From CAZYFH01 sp965249175 (GTDB lineage Bacteria; Acidobacteriota; Vicinamibacteria; Vicinamibacterales; UBA8438): 64,000 bases of DNA. Shown here piece after piece: positions 1 to 9,004 of the stretch (position 1 is the stretch's first letter; each line of letters begins with the position of its first letter). Position numbers and translations under genes: made by a program. The DNA lies in assembly GCA_965249175.1 (NCBI GenBank), contig OZ252227.1, positions 3,224,001 through 3,288,000 of the forward strand. Direction: 5' to 3'. The notes beneath the pieces are model-generated. The model was not told the DNA's origin, searched no databases, and saw nothing but the letters and a program-made list of their open reading frames with translations.

Positions 1-132
1 TGTCGCCCGCCGGACCTTCGCTATACCGGACACTGGCGCACCTCCGGGGCCATCGTGGGCCACCGGCGTCGTCTGCGGGCCGTCAGTACCGTGCAGCAGG
101 CTCCACGTGTTCTCCGCCGCGACCGGGGCCGG

Positions 133-1561
133 GAGTCAAGCCCATTCTTAGTTGAAACTCTCCACGGCTCCCGATGGCTTACGCGGCCTGCTTCGTCGAC
201 GTCGTCGTGTCGATCTTCAGTTCTCGCTTCAATGCGGCCCGAAGCGTGGGAAGGTGGCGGTAGCCCCTCACCCTTCGTAAGCGCGGTTCGATGTCCAGGA
301 GGGCGGTCGCCAGCCAGCGGTGGCGTTGGCTCGAGCTCTGCCAGTGATCTACCTTCGCGCAGCGTTCCTCGACCAGCGCATTGACCGACTCCAGACAGTT
401 CGTCGTCTTCAGCGACCGGCCCAGCACTCCGTACACGCCCAATCGATGTAACGTCAGGGTTTCGTCCAGGCCTTCCGCCAAGCTGTCAGCCGCCGACTGG
501 TTCCGCTCGTCCAACTCGCCGTGGAGCGTCTCGAGCGCACCGAGGGCCTCGTCGTAGTCCGGCCGGTTGTACGCTCGCTGGAGACGCTGACGCCACACCG
601 CCTGCTCGTGCTTGGCCAGGTAGCTCACCACGTTCTCGCGCTTGTGCCACTGGCACCGTTGGACCAGGGCCCGGCCCCGGAAGGCCTTCCGGACGGCCGT
701 GCGGAGCCCCTTGCCGCCATCGAGGATGACCAGCACACCCTGGGAGAGGTCGAGGCCCCGCTCGACCAACGACCGCAGGAACGGTGTGAGCACCGTCGCG
801 TTCTCCGTGTCCGTTTCGACGAAGCCCAGGAAGCGTTTCTCCCCAGACAGCGTGATGCCTAGCGCGATGACCATCGTCGCGTCAGCGAACGTCTTGCCGT
901 CCAGGAACACGGCCACCACGTCCTCATCGGATAGGTCCCGCTCCTGGAACGCCCGTAGCTGCGCCGCGCTGGCCTGGATGAACCCCCGGGACACCGTCGA
1001 ACTCGACAGCCCGATCGCCCCGGGAATCGCCGCCGCGGCCGCCGCGTAGTTGCGGCACGAGATCCCGTAGAGCACCCGTCGCAGCAGCGCGTCGTCCACC
1101 TCGCGGTCGTCATGCAACGCCGCATACGACCGCAGCGGAATCTCGCTCCCTGCGAGGCGACGAATCCGGGGCACGCGAATCGGCACGCGCTGCCCCGCGA
1201 GACCCACCGTCCCAGGGTTACTGCCGTGACGGCGTCCACCGACCGACGCGTCCTTCCGGACGTAGCGCTCGCTCGCCAGCGCCGTCACCTCCTGGTCGAG
1301 CAACTCCTGCACATGCATCAGGCCCAGGGGCACCAGCGAGCGGATCAGCTCCACCTTCGCGTCCAGCTCCAGATCCGCGTAGGCCTCGCGGTGAATGATG
1401 TTGACCGAGCCCAGCTTGCGAACTTTCTTGCGCTTCCTGACAGCACGTAGGACACTCATCGTGGCTCCTCTCTCTCGTGGGGTGATGTCCGTCTTTTGCA
1501 ACGTCATCACACCACAGGGTCTGGAGCCGTTTCAATTTTCAACTAAGATTAGCTCACCCTC
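133..1561 (-). mobile_element. IS256-family insertion sequence, copy 1 (intact)
   Basis: A 1429-bp element. Its ends form an imperfect 39-bp inverted repeat (133-171 and 1523-1561) with two conserved cores, TCTTAGTTGAAA and ACGGCTCC. It is flanked by a perfect 8-bp direct repeat, ggggccgg, at 125-132 and 1562-1569, as expected for an IS256-type insertion. A copy of the same length lies at 55617-57045; I noticed only two base differences between them, so at least one moved recently. One transposase gene fills the element. Confidence 0.93.
179..1459 (-). CDS. IS256-family (mutator-type) transposase
   Basis: DDE transposase of 426 residues that would cut and join the ends of its own IS. Recognisable parts are an N-terminal region containing ALASERYVRKDAS, catalytic Asp in AVFLDGKTF, a second Asp in VILDGGKGL, the RCQWHKRENV segment, and catalytic Glu in TTNCLESVNALVEE near the C-terminus. 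I chose the ATG at 1459 because GAGAGGAG lies a few bases upstream. The frame stays open to 1510, giving 17 extra residues without a better ribosome site. The gene differs from the copy at 55663 by one residue (Thr versus Lys near the C-terminus) and appears intact and functional. Confidence 0.93.
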   Translation of the reverse strand: MSVLRAVRKRKKVRKLGSVNIIHREAYADLELDAKVELIRSLVPLGLMHVQELLDQEVTALASERYVRKDASVGGRRHGSNPGTVGLAGQRVPIRVPRIRRLAGSEIPLRSYAALHDDREVDDALLRRVLYGISCRNYAAAAAAIPGAIGLSSSTVSRGFIQASAAQLRAFQERDLSDEDVVAVFLDGKTFADATMVIALGITLSGEKRFLGFVETDTENATVLTPFLRSLVERGLDLSQGVLVILDGGKGLRTAVRKAFRGRALVQRCQWHKRENVVSYLAKHEQAVWRQRLQRAYNRPDYDEALGALETLHGELDERNQSAADSLAEGLDETLTLHRLGVYGVLGRSLKTTNCLESVNALVEERCAKVDHWQSSSQRHRWLATALLDIEPRLRRVRGYRHLPTLRAALKRELKIDTTTSTKQAA

Positions 1562-1686
1562 GGGGCCGGGCCTGACGGATTGGCCGGACCTCGGCTCCTG
1601 ATCGCCACGCGCGTCACTGATCGCGCAGCACCGGGGCGTAGGGAGAAAGAGGTCGGGGTCTGTCACGGGAGCGGATCTGCGGCGGG

Positions 1687-1728
1687 TCAGTCGGTGGGCA
1701 CCCGCTGGGTCAGCTCCTCGAACCAGTG
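1687..1728 (-). pseudogene. 3' end remnant of a PD40-type Ser/Thr kinase
   Basis: Fourteen codons reading HWFEELTQRVPTD then stop. This matches the last residues of the PD40 kinases in this window (compare VLNWSEEL...VPTGQ in the intact gene at 24244). It sits directly after the stop of the next kinase remnant (1732), so the last codons of two kinases are stacked in tandem. Nothing else of this gene is present. I see no gene between the IS end and this remnant. Confidence 0.6.
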
Positions 1729-1731
1729 GGG

Positions 1732-2136
1732 TCAGGGCGTGGGGACGAGGCGCCGGAGTTCGTCGAACCAGTGTTGGACGACGATAATCTGGTCACCTGT
1801 TGCGCTGCCGTCGTTCGATTTGATCATCAGGAACCGCTGGCCGTCGGGCGAGATGTCCCACTGAGTACCGGCTGTGTCGTGGTACACATCCGGGAAGAGC
1901 GGTCTCGGAGTTCCTCGATCGAAGGTGTTCCCAGTCTCGACTGGCACGACCATGACCTCTAGTTCCCCTCCCTGTCCTCCACGATAGAACAGCTCTCGAC
2001 CGTCGGGTCCCCAGAGTGGGTCGCTTCCGTATCCCGTAGACACGAGCCGCTGCCCTCCGCTGGCCACCTCGGGGTGCCTCCGGCCATGCGACGCGGCCCG
2101 CGAGCAGGAACTATGCCGCGACGAACACTGCCGCAA
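1732..2136 (-). pseudogene. C-terminal PD40 propeller fragment of a Ser/Thr kinase
   Basis: About 100 codons of the last blades of a TolB/PD40-type propeller: DPLWGPDGRELFYR, WDISPDGQRFLMI and the terminal VQHWFDELRRLVPTP. In the intact kinase at 24244 the same signatures occupy the last ~130 residues. Kinase domain, transmembrane segment and the first blades are absent. The first ~25 codons of this open frame are Arg/Ser-rich and do not resemble the family, so the join with unrelated sequence is near 2065. No initiation site is evident. Confidence 0.75.
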
Positions 2137-2213
2137 CCGCCAATCTACTTAGAATGCGCGGAAACCTGGCGTAGTGCTCTGGGGTGGCGCCGCTCTGCAA
2201 AGGCATCCGTCGA

Positions 2214-2585
2214 TCAACCGGCACGCGCGCCTTGAGTTCCTCGACCTGCCCCGGCGTCGTCGATGGAGATCGGGCCTTCGGCGATGCGATCCGCCAGGGT
2301 CGGCCCCTCGATGAGTTCGAGTACCAGCGCCTTCGTGCCCTCGGCTTCTTCCAGCCCGTAGACGTGCCCGATGTTGGGGTGGTTCAGCGAGGCGAGGACT
2401 TTGGCTTCGCGCTCGAAGCGGGCCAGGCGATCGGGGTCGGATGTGAACGCGTCGGGCAGCACCTTGAGCGCCAGGTCCCGGTCGAGCTTCGTGCCGCGGG
2501 CGCGGTAGACCTCCCACATGCCGCCGGCGCCGATCTGGGCGGTAACGGTATACGGGCCGCGGGTGGTGCAGGAGTCTAGGGACAT
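2214..2585 (-). pseudogene. N-terminal fragment of a PknB-type Ser/Thr kinase
   Basis: Begins at an ATG (2585) that overlaps the TGA of the upstream kinase remnant in a TGATG arrangement, as expected for a former tandem kinase array. The first ~115 codons are recognisable: TVTAQIGAGGMWEVYRAR (P-loop with Trp replacing a Gly), LALKVLPDAFTSDPDRL, LASLNHPNIGHVYGLEE and LVLELIEGPTLADRI. The frame is lost before the HRDLKP catalytic loop, so no active kinase can result. The following 3' piece (1732-2136) may be the far end of the same gene after an internal deletion. Confidence 0.8.
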
Positions 2586-2984
2586 CAATCTACGGGTAAC
2601 AGCCGCTTCAGCTCCTCATGCCAATTGAGTACGACGGTCAGACTGGTAGCAGCTTGAGTGTTGGCAGCCTCGATCATCAGGAACCGCCCGTCGGGCGAGA
2701 CGTCGTAGTTCGGAATCCTCAGGTCGGTGCGAGCAAAGCGATCTTCGAACAGCTCGACCGGACGACCAGGCTCGAGGTCTTCCCCGCTGTCGATCGCGAC
2801 CATCATGACGTAGCTGTCTGTCCGGTAATACAGCTCCCGTCCATCCCCGGACCACACGGGCTCGGTGCCGACACTCGCCGACACCTGAGTGGCAACCCCG
2901 GAGGCCGGGAACGGCTCGACGAGAATCTCGGGGTTCCCGATCGGTCGGAGCTATACGGCCGTCGGGTGACACCGAGGGTCGCAT
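2585..2984 (-). pseudogene. C-terminal PD40 fragment of a second Ser/Thr kinase, frameshifted
   Basis: Codons 2884-2585 read GTEPVWSGDGRELYYR, NYDVSPDGRFLMIE and VVLNWHEELKRLLPVD, the last propeller repeats of a PD40 kinase. Just upstream, in another frame, RPSVSPDGRI is a further repeat, so a frameshift lies near 2900. The 5' side ends in unrecognised sequence before the prolyl oligopeptidase stop at 3096. The stop overlaps the start of the next remnant at 2585. No kinase domain remains on this side. Confidence 0.75.
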
Positions 2985-3095
2985 CTCGCGTGCCGGTGTG
3001 CCTCGAAAGAGCCGAGGAACCTCGCCCAGGGGCGGACGCGTGTTCAGTTCGGGGTCCGAACCCGTTCCCCCGGGGACAGCGCCAACTGACAGCCA

Positions 3096-5174
3096 CTAGT
3101 CGCCGCCGAGCTGTGACCAGAGGTAGGCGTACTCGAGCGCCAGCATCCGGGCGCGCTGCTCCGGAGTGACGCCGGCGCCGTGTCCGCCCTCGGTGTTCTC
3201 GAAGTAATACACCTCGTGACCCTGTGAGCGCATCTTGGCCGCCATCTTCCGCGCGTGGCCCGGGTGCACGCGGTCGTCCCGAGTCGTCGTGTCGATGAAC
3301 GGACGCGGGTAGTTGCGGTCGGGATGGAGGTTCTGGTACGGGGAGTACTTGGAGATGAAGGCCCACTCTTCCGGGATGTCCGGGTTGCCGTACTCCGCCA
3401 TCCAGCTCGCGCCCGCGAGCAGTTTGTTGTAGCGCTTCATGTCAAGCAACGGCACGGAGATGATCGCCGCCCCATAGAGGTCGGGCCGCTGTGTCAACGC
3501 AACTCCCGTGAGGAGCCCTCCATTGCTGCCACCCACGATCCCAAGTCTGCCGGACGACGTGAAGCCTCGGCGAGTCAGATCCTCCGACACGGCGATGAAG
3601 TCGTCGTAGGTGCGCTGGCGGTTCTCCTTGAGCGCCGAACGGTGCCACTCCGGGCCGAACTCGCCGCCGCCCCGCAGATTGGCCACGGCGTACACGCCGC
3701 CGCGCTCCATCCAGGCCTTGCCGCGCACCGCGCTGTACCCCGACTGCATCGAGACCTCGAATCCGCCATACGCATAGAGCAGCGTCGGGGAGCTGCCATC
3801 CGGTGCCGCGTCACGATCCGCGACCACGAAATACGGAACCCGTGTGCCGTCCTTGGATACCGCCTCGAACTGGCGGATCGCGAGCCCGGCCGCGTCGAAC
3901 CGCGCGGGCGATTGGCGCACCTGGCGGACCGAGCCGTCGTCGTCGTGCAGATACAACGTCGTCGGCTGGGTAAAGCTCGAGTAGGTGAAGAAGAACCGGC
4001 TGGTCTGCAGATCGACGTCGACCACGCTGACGCTGCCCATGCCGGGCGCATCGACCCGTTCGCCGACCCAACGTCCGTCGTCCAGGCGGTATTTCCAGAG
4101 CTGGCCCTGGACGTTGTCCAGTATGCTGACCAGGAGTTGGTCGCCGGCCGGAACGGTGCCCTGCACCGTCACCCGAGGTGCCGGCTCGACGACGACCGTG
4201 AAATCGCATTTGCCGGCCATGAAGTCCCGGAGGGACATTGCAATCACCGAACCGGTCTCATAGGTCTTGCCGTCGGCCTCCCACGGAGTCCGCACGTAGA
4301 CCACGAGCTGGTCGCCGACGATGCTCGGATCGGCGTCCGTAGGGATGTCGACATTCCCGAGAGTTCCGTCGCGGTAGATGTAGACCGAGCCGTCGAAGAA
4401 CTCGAGCCGGTGCAAGATCGTCGGCAGTGGGCCGTCACGCGTCTCGAAGACGCTGGCGAAGACGCCCACGTCCGTCTCGTCGGCCTCGAACAGGGTCTCG
4501 GTCTGGGCCAGGAGAGTGTCGCGTCGCCATAGACGGATGGTCCGCGCATACCCCGACCTGGTCATCGAGCCGGGCCCGACATCGGTTCCGACGAGCAGGG
4601 AGTCGGCATCGACCCACGCGACCGAGCTCTTCGCCTCTGGCAGGTAGAAGCCGCCGTCGACGAACGTCGCCGAGGGCAGGTGGAATTCACGCGACTCGGT
4701 CGCGTCCGACCCGCCACGCGACAGGTTCACCAGGCAGTGGATGTAGTCGGGCGCCAGACAGCTCATGCCGCTGAACGCCCAGGGCACGCCTTCGGCTTCC
4801 GCCAGCGCGTCGACGTCGAGGACCGCCTCCCATTCCGGCGCCCCGGACAGGTAATCGTCCAGGGTGGTGCGCCGGTAGATGCCGCGCTCGTGCTCGGCGT
4901 CGGTCCAGAAGTTGTAGACCACGTCGCGCACGGTGCTCGGGTAGGCGATGCGGTCCTGCGAGGTGAGAATCTCCAGCGTGTCGTCATAGAGCGCGTGGAA
5001 GGTCTCGCTCTCGCCCAGATCGGCGATGGTTTCGGCGTTCCGCTCCTCGACCCAGGCCAGCGCGTCCGGGCCCTCGACCTCCTCGAGCCAGAGGAACGGA
5101 TCATCCTGCGCCGTGGGAATGGCGACCGAGACGAGCGCGACGGCGAGAACGACGGCAGCGGTCCTGATCCTCAT
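3096..5174 (-). CDS. Secreted prolyl oligopeptidase (peptidase family S9A)
   Basis: A 692-residue serine peptidase expected to cleave short peptides after proline. Residues 1-22 (MRIRTAAVVLAVALVSVAIP) form a signal peptide, so it acts outside the cytoplasm. The N-terminal region DDPFLWLEEVEG is typical of the family, followed by a seven-bladed propeller and a C-terminal alpha/beta hydrolase domain. The triad is visible: Ser ~550 in GGSNGG, Asp ~633 in TRDDRVHP, His ~665 in EGGHGAG. The ATG at 5174 is preceded by GGAGGAG; the frame is open to 5339 but those residues are unlike the family. A kinase 5' stub lies just upstream and a kinase 3' end just downstream. Confidence 0.93.
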   Translation of the reverse strand: MRIRTAAVVLAVALVSVAIPTAQDDPFLWLEEVEGPDALAWVEERNAETIADLGESETFHALYDDTLEILTSQDRIAYPSTVRDVVYNFWTDAEHERGIYRRTTLDDYLSGAPEWEAVLDVDALAEAEGVPWAFSGMSCLAPDYIHCLVNLSRGGSDATESREFHLPSATFVDGGFYLPEAKSSVAWVDADSLLVGTDVGPGSMTRSGYARTIRLWRRDTLLAQTETLFEADETDVGVFASVFETRDGPLPTILHRLEFFDGSVYIYRDGTLGNVDIPTDADPSIVGDQLVVYVRTPWEADGKTYETGSVIAMSLRDFMAGKCDFTVVVEPAPRVTVQGTVPAGDQLLVSILDNVQGQLWKYRLDDGRWVGERVDAPGMGSVSVVDVDLQTSRFFFTYSSFTQPTTLYLHDDDGSVRQVRQSPARFDAAGLAIRQFEAVSKDGTRVPYFVVADRDAAPDGSSPTLLYAYGGFEVSMQSGYSAVRGKAWMERGGVYAVANLRGGGEFGPEWHRSALKENRQRTYDDFIAVSEDLTRRGFTSSGRLGIVGGSNGGLLTGVALTQRPDLYGAAIISVPLLDMKRYNKLLAGASWMAEYGNPDIPEEWAFISKYSPYQNLHPDRNYPRPFIDTTTRDDRVHPGHARKMAAKMRSQGHEVYYFENTEGGHGAGVTPEQRARMLALEYAYLWSQLGGD

Positions 5175-5369
5175 AGCTCCTCCACAAGACATCTTCGTAG
5201 CCGCGACGAGATCGCGGAGCTGTGCCGGAACGTCCTCCGGCTCCCAACCAGAGTCAGCCCGACCTGATGCCACCGGCAGCGGCTGATCACGGCCTCGGAT
5301 GTACCTCGGCTTCCCCTTCATAAGGCGATGGTCCGTCATCGGCGTTCTCCCCCGAAGTCCCTTCGAAGC

Positions 5370-5452
5370 GGGCTAGGCGGTAGACCTCCCCCATGCCGCC
5401 GATCTGGGCGGTGACGGTATACAGCCGAGGGGGTGCCGGGTTGCAGCGTCAT
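5370..5452 (-). pseudogene. Kinase 5' stub (degenerate)
   Basis: Starts with ATG at 5452, immediately after the amidohydrolase TAG (5455-5453) with no gap. It reads MTLQPGTP and then, after a frameshift, YTVTAQIGGMGEVYR, the glycine loop of a PknB-type kinase with one Gly lost. After about 25 codons the similarity stops and the leader of the prolyl oligopeptidase gene begins. It is too short to encode a kinase. Confidence 0.7.
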
Positions 5453-6916
5453 CTACCGAACGCGTGTGACTCCGTCGAGTTCCTCATTGGTCCATGCCGC
5501 CACGCTCGCTTCGTCGTAGTGTTCGCCCCGCAGCACGACCGACCGAATACGACGTAAGTTGTTTGTATCGATCAGCGGATTACCTTCGACCAGGATGAAG
5601 TTCGCGACCCGGCCCGGCGCGATGGAGCCGTATAGGTCATCAACCCCTAAGAACTCGGCACTGCGAATGGTCGCTGCACGAAGCACCTCGGCCGGTGTCA
5701 AACCAGCCTCAACCAGCAGCCCCAATTCGTCGTGAATGCTTGCCTCCGCGATTTCATCTGTGCCCGCCAGAATCGGCACACCCGATTCATGCATGATCCT
5801 GACGATTCGTCGGTACATATCAAAAAGTCTGCGTCGGACCCGCCTGTCCTCTGACGTGCCGGGAAGTGCGGTGACATCCGCCCATGCTCGCCAGAGCACC
5901 AATGTCGGCACCTGCCACACGTCGGCTTGAGCCATGAGCCTAGCAAGCGCCGCACATGCTGCCGAATCGAACGCGTCGAGAAGCGGTGCCAAGAACGCGC
6001 TCCCCATGATGACGTCTGGCGCCCAGAACTCTTCATCTGAGCCGACTCGCACTGCCGCTTGCCGAAGCAGCTGATCGTGCAACCGCAAGTCCGCACTGGT
6101 GCACCCTCGGAGCACACCGTGCGTCAAGCCACCCAGGTGCTCGATGCTCCTTTGACCTGCCTCAATCGACTCGTGGACCGTCATAGCAGCAGGAACGTGA
6201 CCAACGACGGGCAGCCCTCGTGCTGCGGCACTCTCCGTAATCGCCCTGTACGCGGGTCGCGACAGCCAGTCGTGGACCTTAATGAAGTGCGCACCGCTTC
6301 GAGCAACCATCGAGACGGCCTGCCGAGCCTCCTGTTCGTCCTCGACCGGGATACGGTTGTCAGAGGTCTGCGTGCGTGGACCGTCGAGAATCGGACCAGA
6401 AGACCAGACCGTTGGTCGAATCAGCGACGCCGTATCCGCTTGAAGCGCAGCAACCGAGTCCAGCGGTGAACCAAGATCTCGAATTCCGATCACGTCAGCC
6501 GCAGGCGACTCGTGCCGAAGCATGTGCGCGTGCATATCGAAAAGACCGGGCACCACGAAGGCTCCGGAAGCATCGACCCGGCGCCCATCGGGTGACGTCG
6601 GAGCGACGTCCCCATCCTCAACCGCAACGATCCGCCCCTCTCGTATACGGACGGTTTGGTTAGGCACGACCACCGCATTGGTCACATCAACGACCGAAGC
6701 ATTCGTCAGCACCCACTCGGAATTCACGGCACCTTGTCCGCGCAAGGCGACGGGAATCGTGAGGAGAAGGGAGACCGCGACCAGCGGCAACACCTTCAGC
6801 GCCACGTCCCGGTCGAGCGTGGTGTCGCGGGCGCGGTACACCTCGCCCATGCCGCCCGCGCCGATCTGGGCGGTGAGGTTGTAATGGCCGAGGCGGGAGC
6901 CGATGGTCAGAGACAC
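5453..6916 (-). CDS. Amidohydrolase fused at its N-terminus to a kinase 5' stub
   Basis: The main part is a metal-dependent hydrolase of the amidohydrolase superfamily (imidazolonepropionase/prolidase-like). Metal ligands visible are HAH at 129-131, Lys in FIKVHD, His in VVGHVP, His in SIEHLGG and Asp in LAGTDE. Residues 1-44 are instead the start of a PknB kinase (QIGAGGMGEVYRARDTTLD, then VALKVLP) joined without frameshift to a hydrophobic stretch LVAVSLLLTIPVALRG. That stretch looks like the core of the enzyme's own signal peptide. Translation could begin at ATG 6916 or at an in-frame GTG at 6805, which would give the tidy signal peptide MALKVLPLVAVSLLLTIPVA. The enzyme domain looks intact; export depends on which start is used. 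Confidence 0.88.
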   Translation of the reverse strand: MSLTIGSRLGHYNLTAQIGAGGMGEVYRARDTTLDRDVALKVLPLVAVSLLLTIPVALRGQGAVNSEWVLTNASVVDVTNAVVVPNQTVRIREGRIVAVEDGDVAPTSPDGRRVDASGAFVVPGLFDMHAHMLRHESPAADVIGIRDLGSPLDSVAALQADTASLIRPTVWSSGPILDGPRTQTSDNRIPVEDEQEARQAVSMVARSGAHFIKVHDWLSRPAYRAITESAAARGLPVVGHVPAAMTVHESIEAGQRSIEHLGGLTHGVLRGCTSADLRLHDQLLRQAAVRVGSDEEFWAPDVIMGSAFLAPLLDAFDSAACAALARLMAQADVWQVPTLVLWRAWADVTALPGTSEDRRVRRRLFDMYRRIVRIMHESGVPILAGTDEIAEASIHDELGLLVEAGLTPAEVLRAATIRSAEFLGVDDLYGSIAPGRVANFILVEGNPLIDTNNLRRIRSVVLRGEHYDEASVAAWTNEELDGVTRVR

Positions 6917-6939
6917 TGATCGGTCTTCATCGCGGGTGT

Positions 6940-7863
6940 TCAGCGGATCGCCAAGTGCTTCGTGAACCAGTGGACCAACGCGTCCGTGGCGCTCTTGCTG
7001 TGCTCAGGAGCGCCAAACCCATGGCCGGCTCCTTCAATGACCAACAGATCGCTCACAACGCCCTTGCTCGTGAGCGTCGCTTTCATCAGTCGGCTGTTGT
7101 TGACATCGACCAACGTGTCCGCATCCCCGTGGACCAACAGCGTGGGCGGATCGTCCGCGGACGCGTGGACGATCGGCGAGACCGACGCCGCGAGGCTGTC
7201 GTCGAAGTCCAGCGCAGGGAATTGGTTGGCCGCGTCCGGCACAACCACGCCACCAGCGAAGGAGAGAGCCTCATCCGGAAACGTCGCCGGAAAGTGATCG
7301 TCCGGCGTCACTCGTGGCCGGAGATCGACGGGGGGAAAGTACGCCACGATAGCGGCAATGCGGCTGCTCTGGCGCAGCACCTCGTCTGTCGCGGTGGGGT
7401 CTCCCTGGTCGGAGGCCAACCCCAACATCAAGGAGAGATGCCCGCCTGCACTCCCGCCCCAGACGCCAAGCCGGTCTGGGTCAACACCATAAGTTGAAGC
7501 GTGCAGGCGCACGAACCGGACGGCTCGCTGCACGTCCTCATAGGCTTCCGGGACTTTGAACTGTGGACTACTCCCGTGGCGAACAGCGAAGACCGTAAAG
7601 CCTTCGTCCAAGAGCGCGTCGAACCTCGGACGGACGACCTCGGGGGGTGCCCACATCGAAACCCACCCGCCGCTGACCATGAACAGAATGCCGGCCCCGT
7701 TGGGCTCGCCCATCGGCGCGAACACGTCGAAGGTGAGTGCCATCCCAGCCTTGTGGCCGTACACCACATCCGGGATGATCGAATCGTTGTTCTGGGCGGA
7801 GACCCCGCTCGCCAGGCAGGACAGCGTCAGCAGGCAGCCAGCCACTCGGATCAGTGATGTCAT
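6940..7863 (-). CDS. Secreted alpha/beta-hydrolase (esterase/lipase-like)
   Basis: A 307-residue hydrolase with a signal peptide ending near GVSAQ. The nucleophile elbow is GGSAGGH (Ser), the acid lies in HGDADTLV and the His in GAGHGFG, giving a complete triad. The GAGILFMVSGGWVSM segment forms the oxyanion-hole region of HSL/BD-FAE-like esterases. A ribosome site GGAGAGG precedes ATG 7863. The substrate cannot be read from the sequence. A kinase 5' stub lies ~190 bp upstream and the kinase/amidohydrolase fusion begins 24 bp downstream. Confidence 0.9.
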   Translation of the reverse strand: MTSLIRVAGCLLTLSCLASGVSAQNNDSIIPDVVYGHKAGMALTFDVFAPMGEPNGAGILFMVSGGWVSMWAPPEVVRPRFDALLDEGFTVFAVRHGSSPQFKVPEAYEDVQRAVRFVRLHASTYGVDPDRLGVWGGSAGGHLSLMLGLASDQGDPTATDEVLRQSSRIAAIVAYFPPVDLRPRVTPDDHFPATFPDEALSFAGGVVVPDAANQFPALDFDDSLAASVSPIVHASADDPPTLLVHGDADTLVDVNNSRLMKATLTSKGVVSDLLVIEGAGHGFGAPEHSKSATDALVHWFTKHLAIR

Positions 7864-8049
7864 GGTCCTCTCCGTGATTCAAGAACTGCGGCCGTCCTGC
7901 AAGATGGGGACGACCGGAACGAGCCGAGCCGCACGCAGACGCAGACCAGCGCATGGCCCCTCCTGTCGGGAGATACCCCTACGGGACACGCCGATTATGC
8001 CACTGGGAAGAGGACCATTTGCCAGGTTGTCGCCTCGTGTGGCGATGTC

Positions 8050-8132
8050 GATGGCGTCGTCGACGCCCATGCCGCCCTGGCCGAGCTGGGAGCGGATCTC
8101 GTCGGGACCGAGCGTGGTGCCGGGCGTCAGGG
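8050..8132 (-). pseudogene. Kinase 5' stub of the LGPDEIRSQLG type
   Basis: Encodes ALTPGTTLGPDEIRSQLGQ followed by GGMG, the glycine loop of a second kinase subfamily; the stub at 18815-19045 has the related form LGPNEVRSRFGAGGMG. The presumed ATG GCC CTG start has lost one base (atgccctga), so the frame is broken at codon 2. Similarity ends right after GGMG and the sequence continues as non-kinase DNA towards the esterase gene. It overlaps nothing essential. Confidence 0.65.
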
Positions 8133-8138
8133 CATGGG

Positions 8139-8816
8139 TCAGTCGGAACTCCGGCGTCTCCGCCTCCGCAGGCCCCTGATGACGGTCGGCACGAAAGTCA
8201 GCGCGACGAACAAAAGGCTCGCGGCAGCTAGCGTCAAGAACGTGCGGTCGAGGCGGCTCTCGGCTGCGTCGACCAGGGCCGAAGCAAAGTAGCTCAGTAC
8301 CAGCGTGGCAGGTAGCAGGCCGAGGATGGTGGCCCCCACGTAAGCGCCGAAGCCCATGCCTGCGAGCGAAGCGGCGTAGTTGACCAGCGCAAAGGGCGCC
8401 GGGAGAATCCTGAGCCGAACCACGGCCCAGAAGGCGTGGTGCTTGAGCAGGCGCTCAATAGGCTCGGTCCGTGACCCGAGCGTCTGCACGACGAAGTCAC
8501 GCGCCAGGAAGCGTCCCAGGGCGTAGCTCGAGAGCGCGCCCAGAAACAAGCTGCCGAAGCTGATGGCGAAGCCGCTAGCGAACCCGAAGACGGCGCCGCC
8601 GGCCAGAACGACCGGCGTCGCGGGCATTCCGAACGTGCTCAGCAGCACGCTCGTGCCCACGAAGAGCGGCGCCGCGCCGGGGACGCCACGCAACTCCTCG
8701 AGTAGTCTCAGCATCTCGTCAAGGGTCAGAGCGTGGCGAAGAGGCGAGACGCGCAGGATCAGAAAGCCACCGACCACCAAGACGATAAAAAGGACGAAAC
8801 GGACTCCTGGGCGCAC
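8139..8816 (-). CDS. TVP38/TMEM64-family (VTT domain) membrane protein
   Basis: A 225-residue inner-membrane protein. The N-terminal helix is VLFIVLVVGGFLIL. The VTT (SNARE-associated) core shows GMPATPVVLAGGAVFG, FGSLFLGALSSYALGRF and a Pro-rich re-entrant region RILPAPFALVNYAASLAGM. Two C-terminal helices precede an Arg-rich tail RGLRRRRRR. Homologues belong to the DedA superfamily and are linked to lipid scrambling or membrane homeostasis; the precise role here is unknown. Kinase stubs lie immediately before (8849-8911) and after (8050-8132). Confidence 0.9.
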   Translation of the reverse strand: MRPGVRFVLFIVLVVGGFLILRVSPLRHALTLDEMLRLLEELRGVPGAAPLFVGTSVLLSTFGMPATPVVLAGGAVFGFASGFAISFGSLFLGALSSYALGRFLARDFVVQTLGSRTEPIERLLKHHAFWAVVRLRILPAPFALVNYAASLAGMGFGAYVGATILGLLPATLVLSYFASALVDAAESRLDRTFLTLAAASLLFVALTFVPTVIRGLRRRRRRSSD

Positions 8817-8848
8817 TCGGTCTCGCTCTTCCCGGGACCTGGTCGATT

Positions 8849-8911
8849 CCCCTCCTCGATGAGGGCGACTACGTCGCAGTGCCCGAGGCGGTCACCGACG
8901 GTTGAGGCCAT
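8849..8911 (-). pseudogene. Kinase 5' stub of the LGHYDV type
   Basis: Reads MASTVGDRLGHCDVVALIEE then Gly from ATG 8911, clearly the first 21 residues of a PD40 kinase (consensus LGHYDVTALIGEGGMG). After residue 21 the similarity stops and Pro/Gly-rich out-of-family sequence runs into the TVP38-like gene. Only the leader and the start of the glycine loop remain. Confidence 0.65.
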
Positions 8912-9004
8912 AGGTTGGGAACGACCACCGCGATCAGGGTGATTGTAGCCCCGCGGAGCGGCTCCATGTGCAGGCCAAGGCCCACCCATCCGAGGTTCGA
9001 ACGA

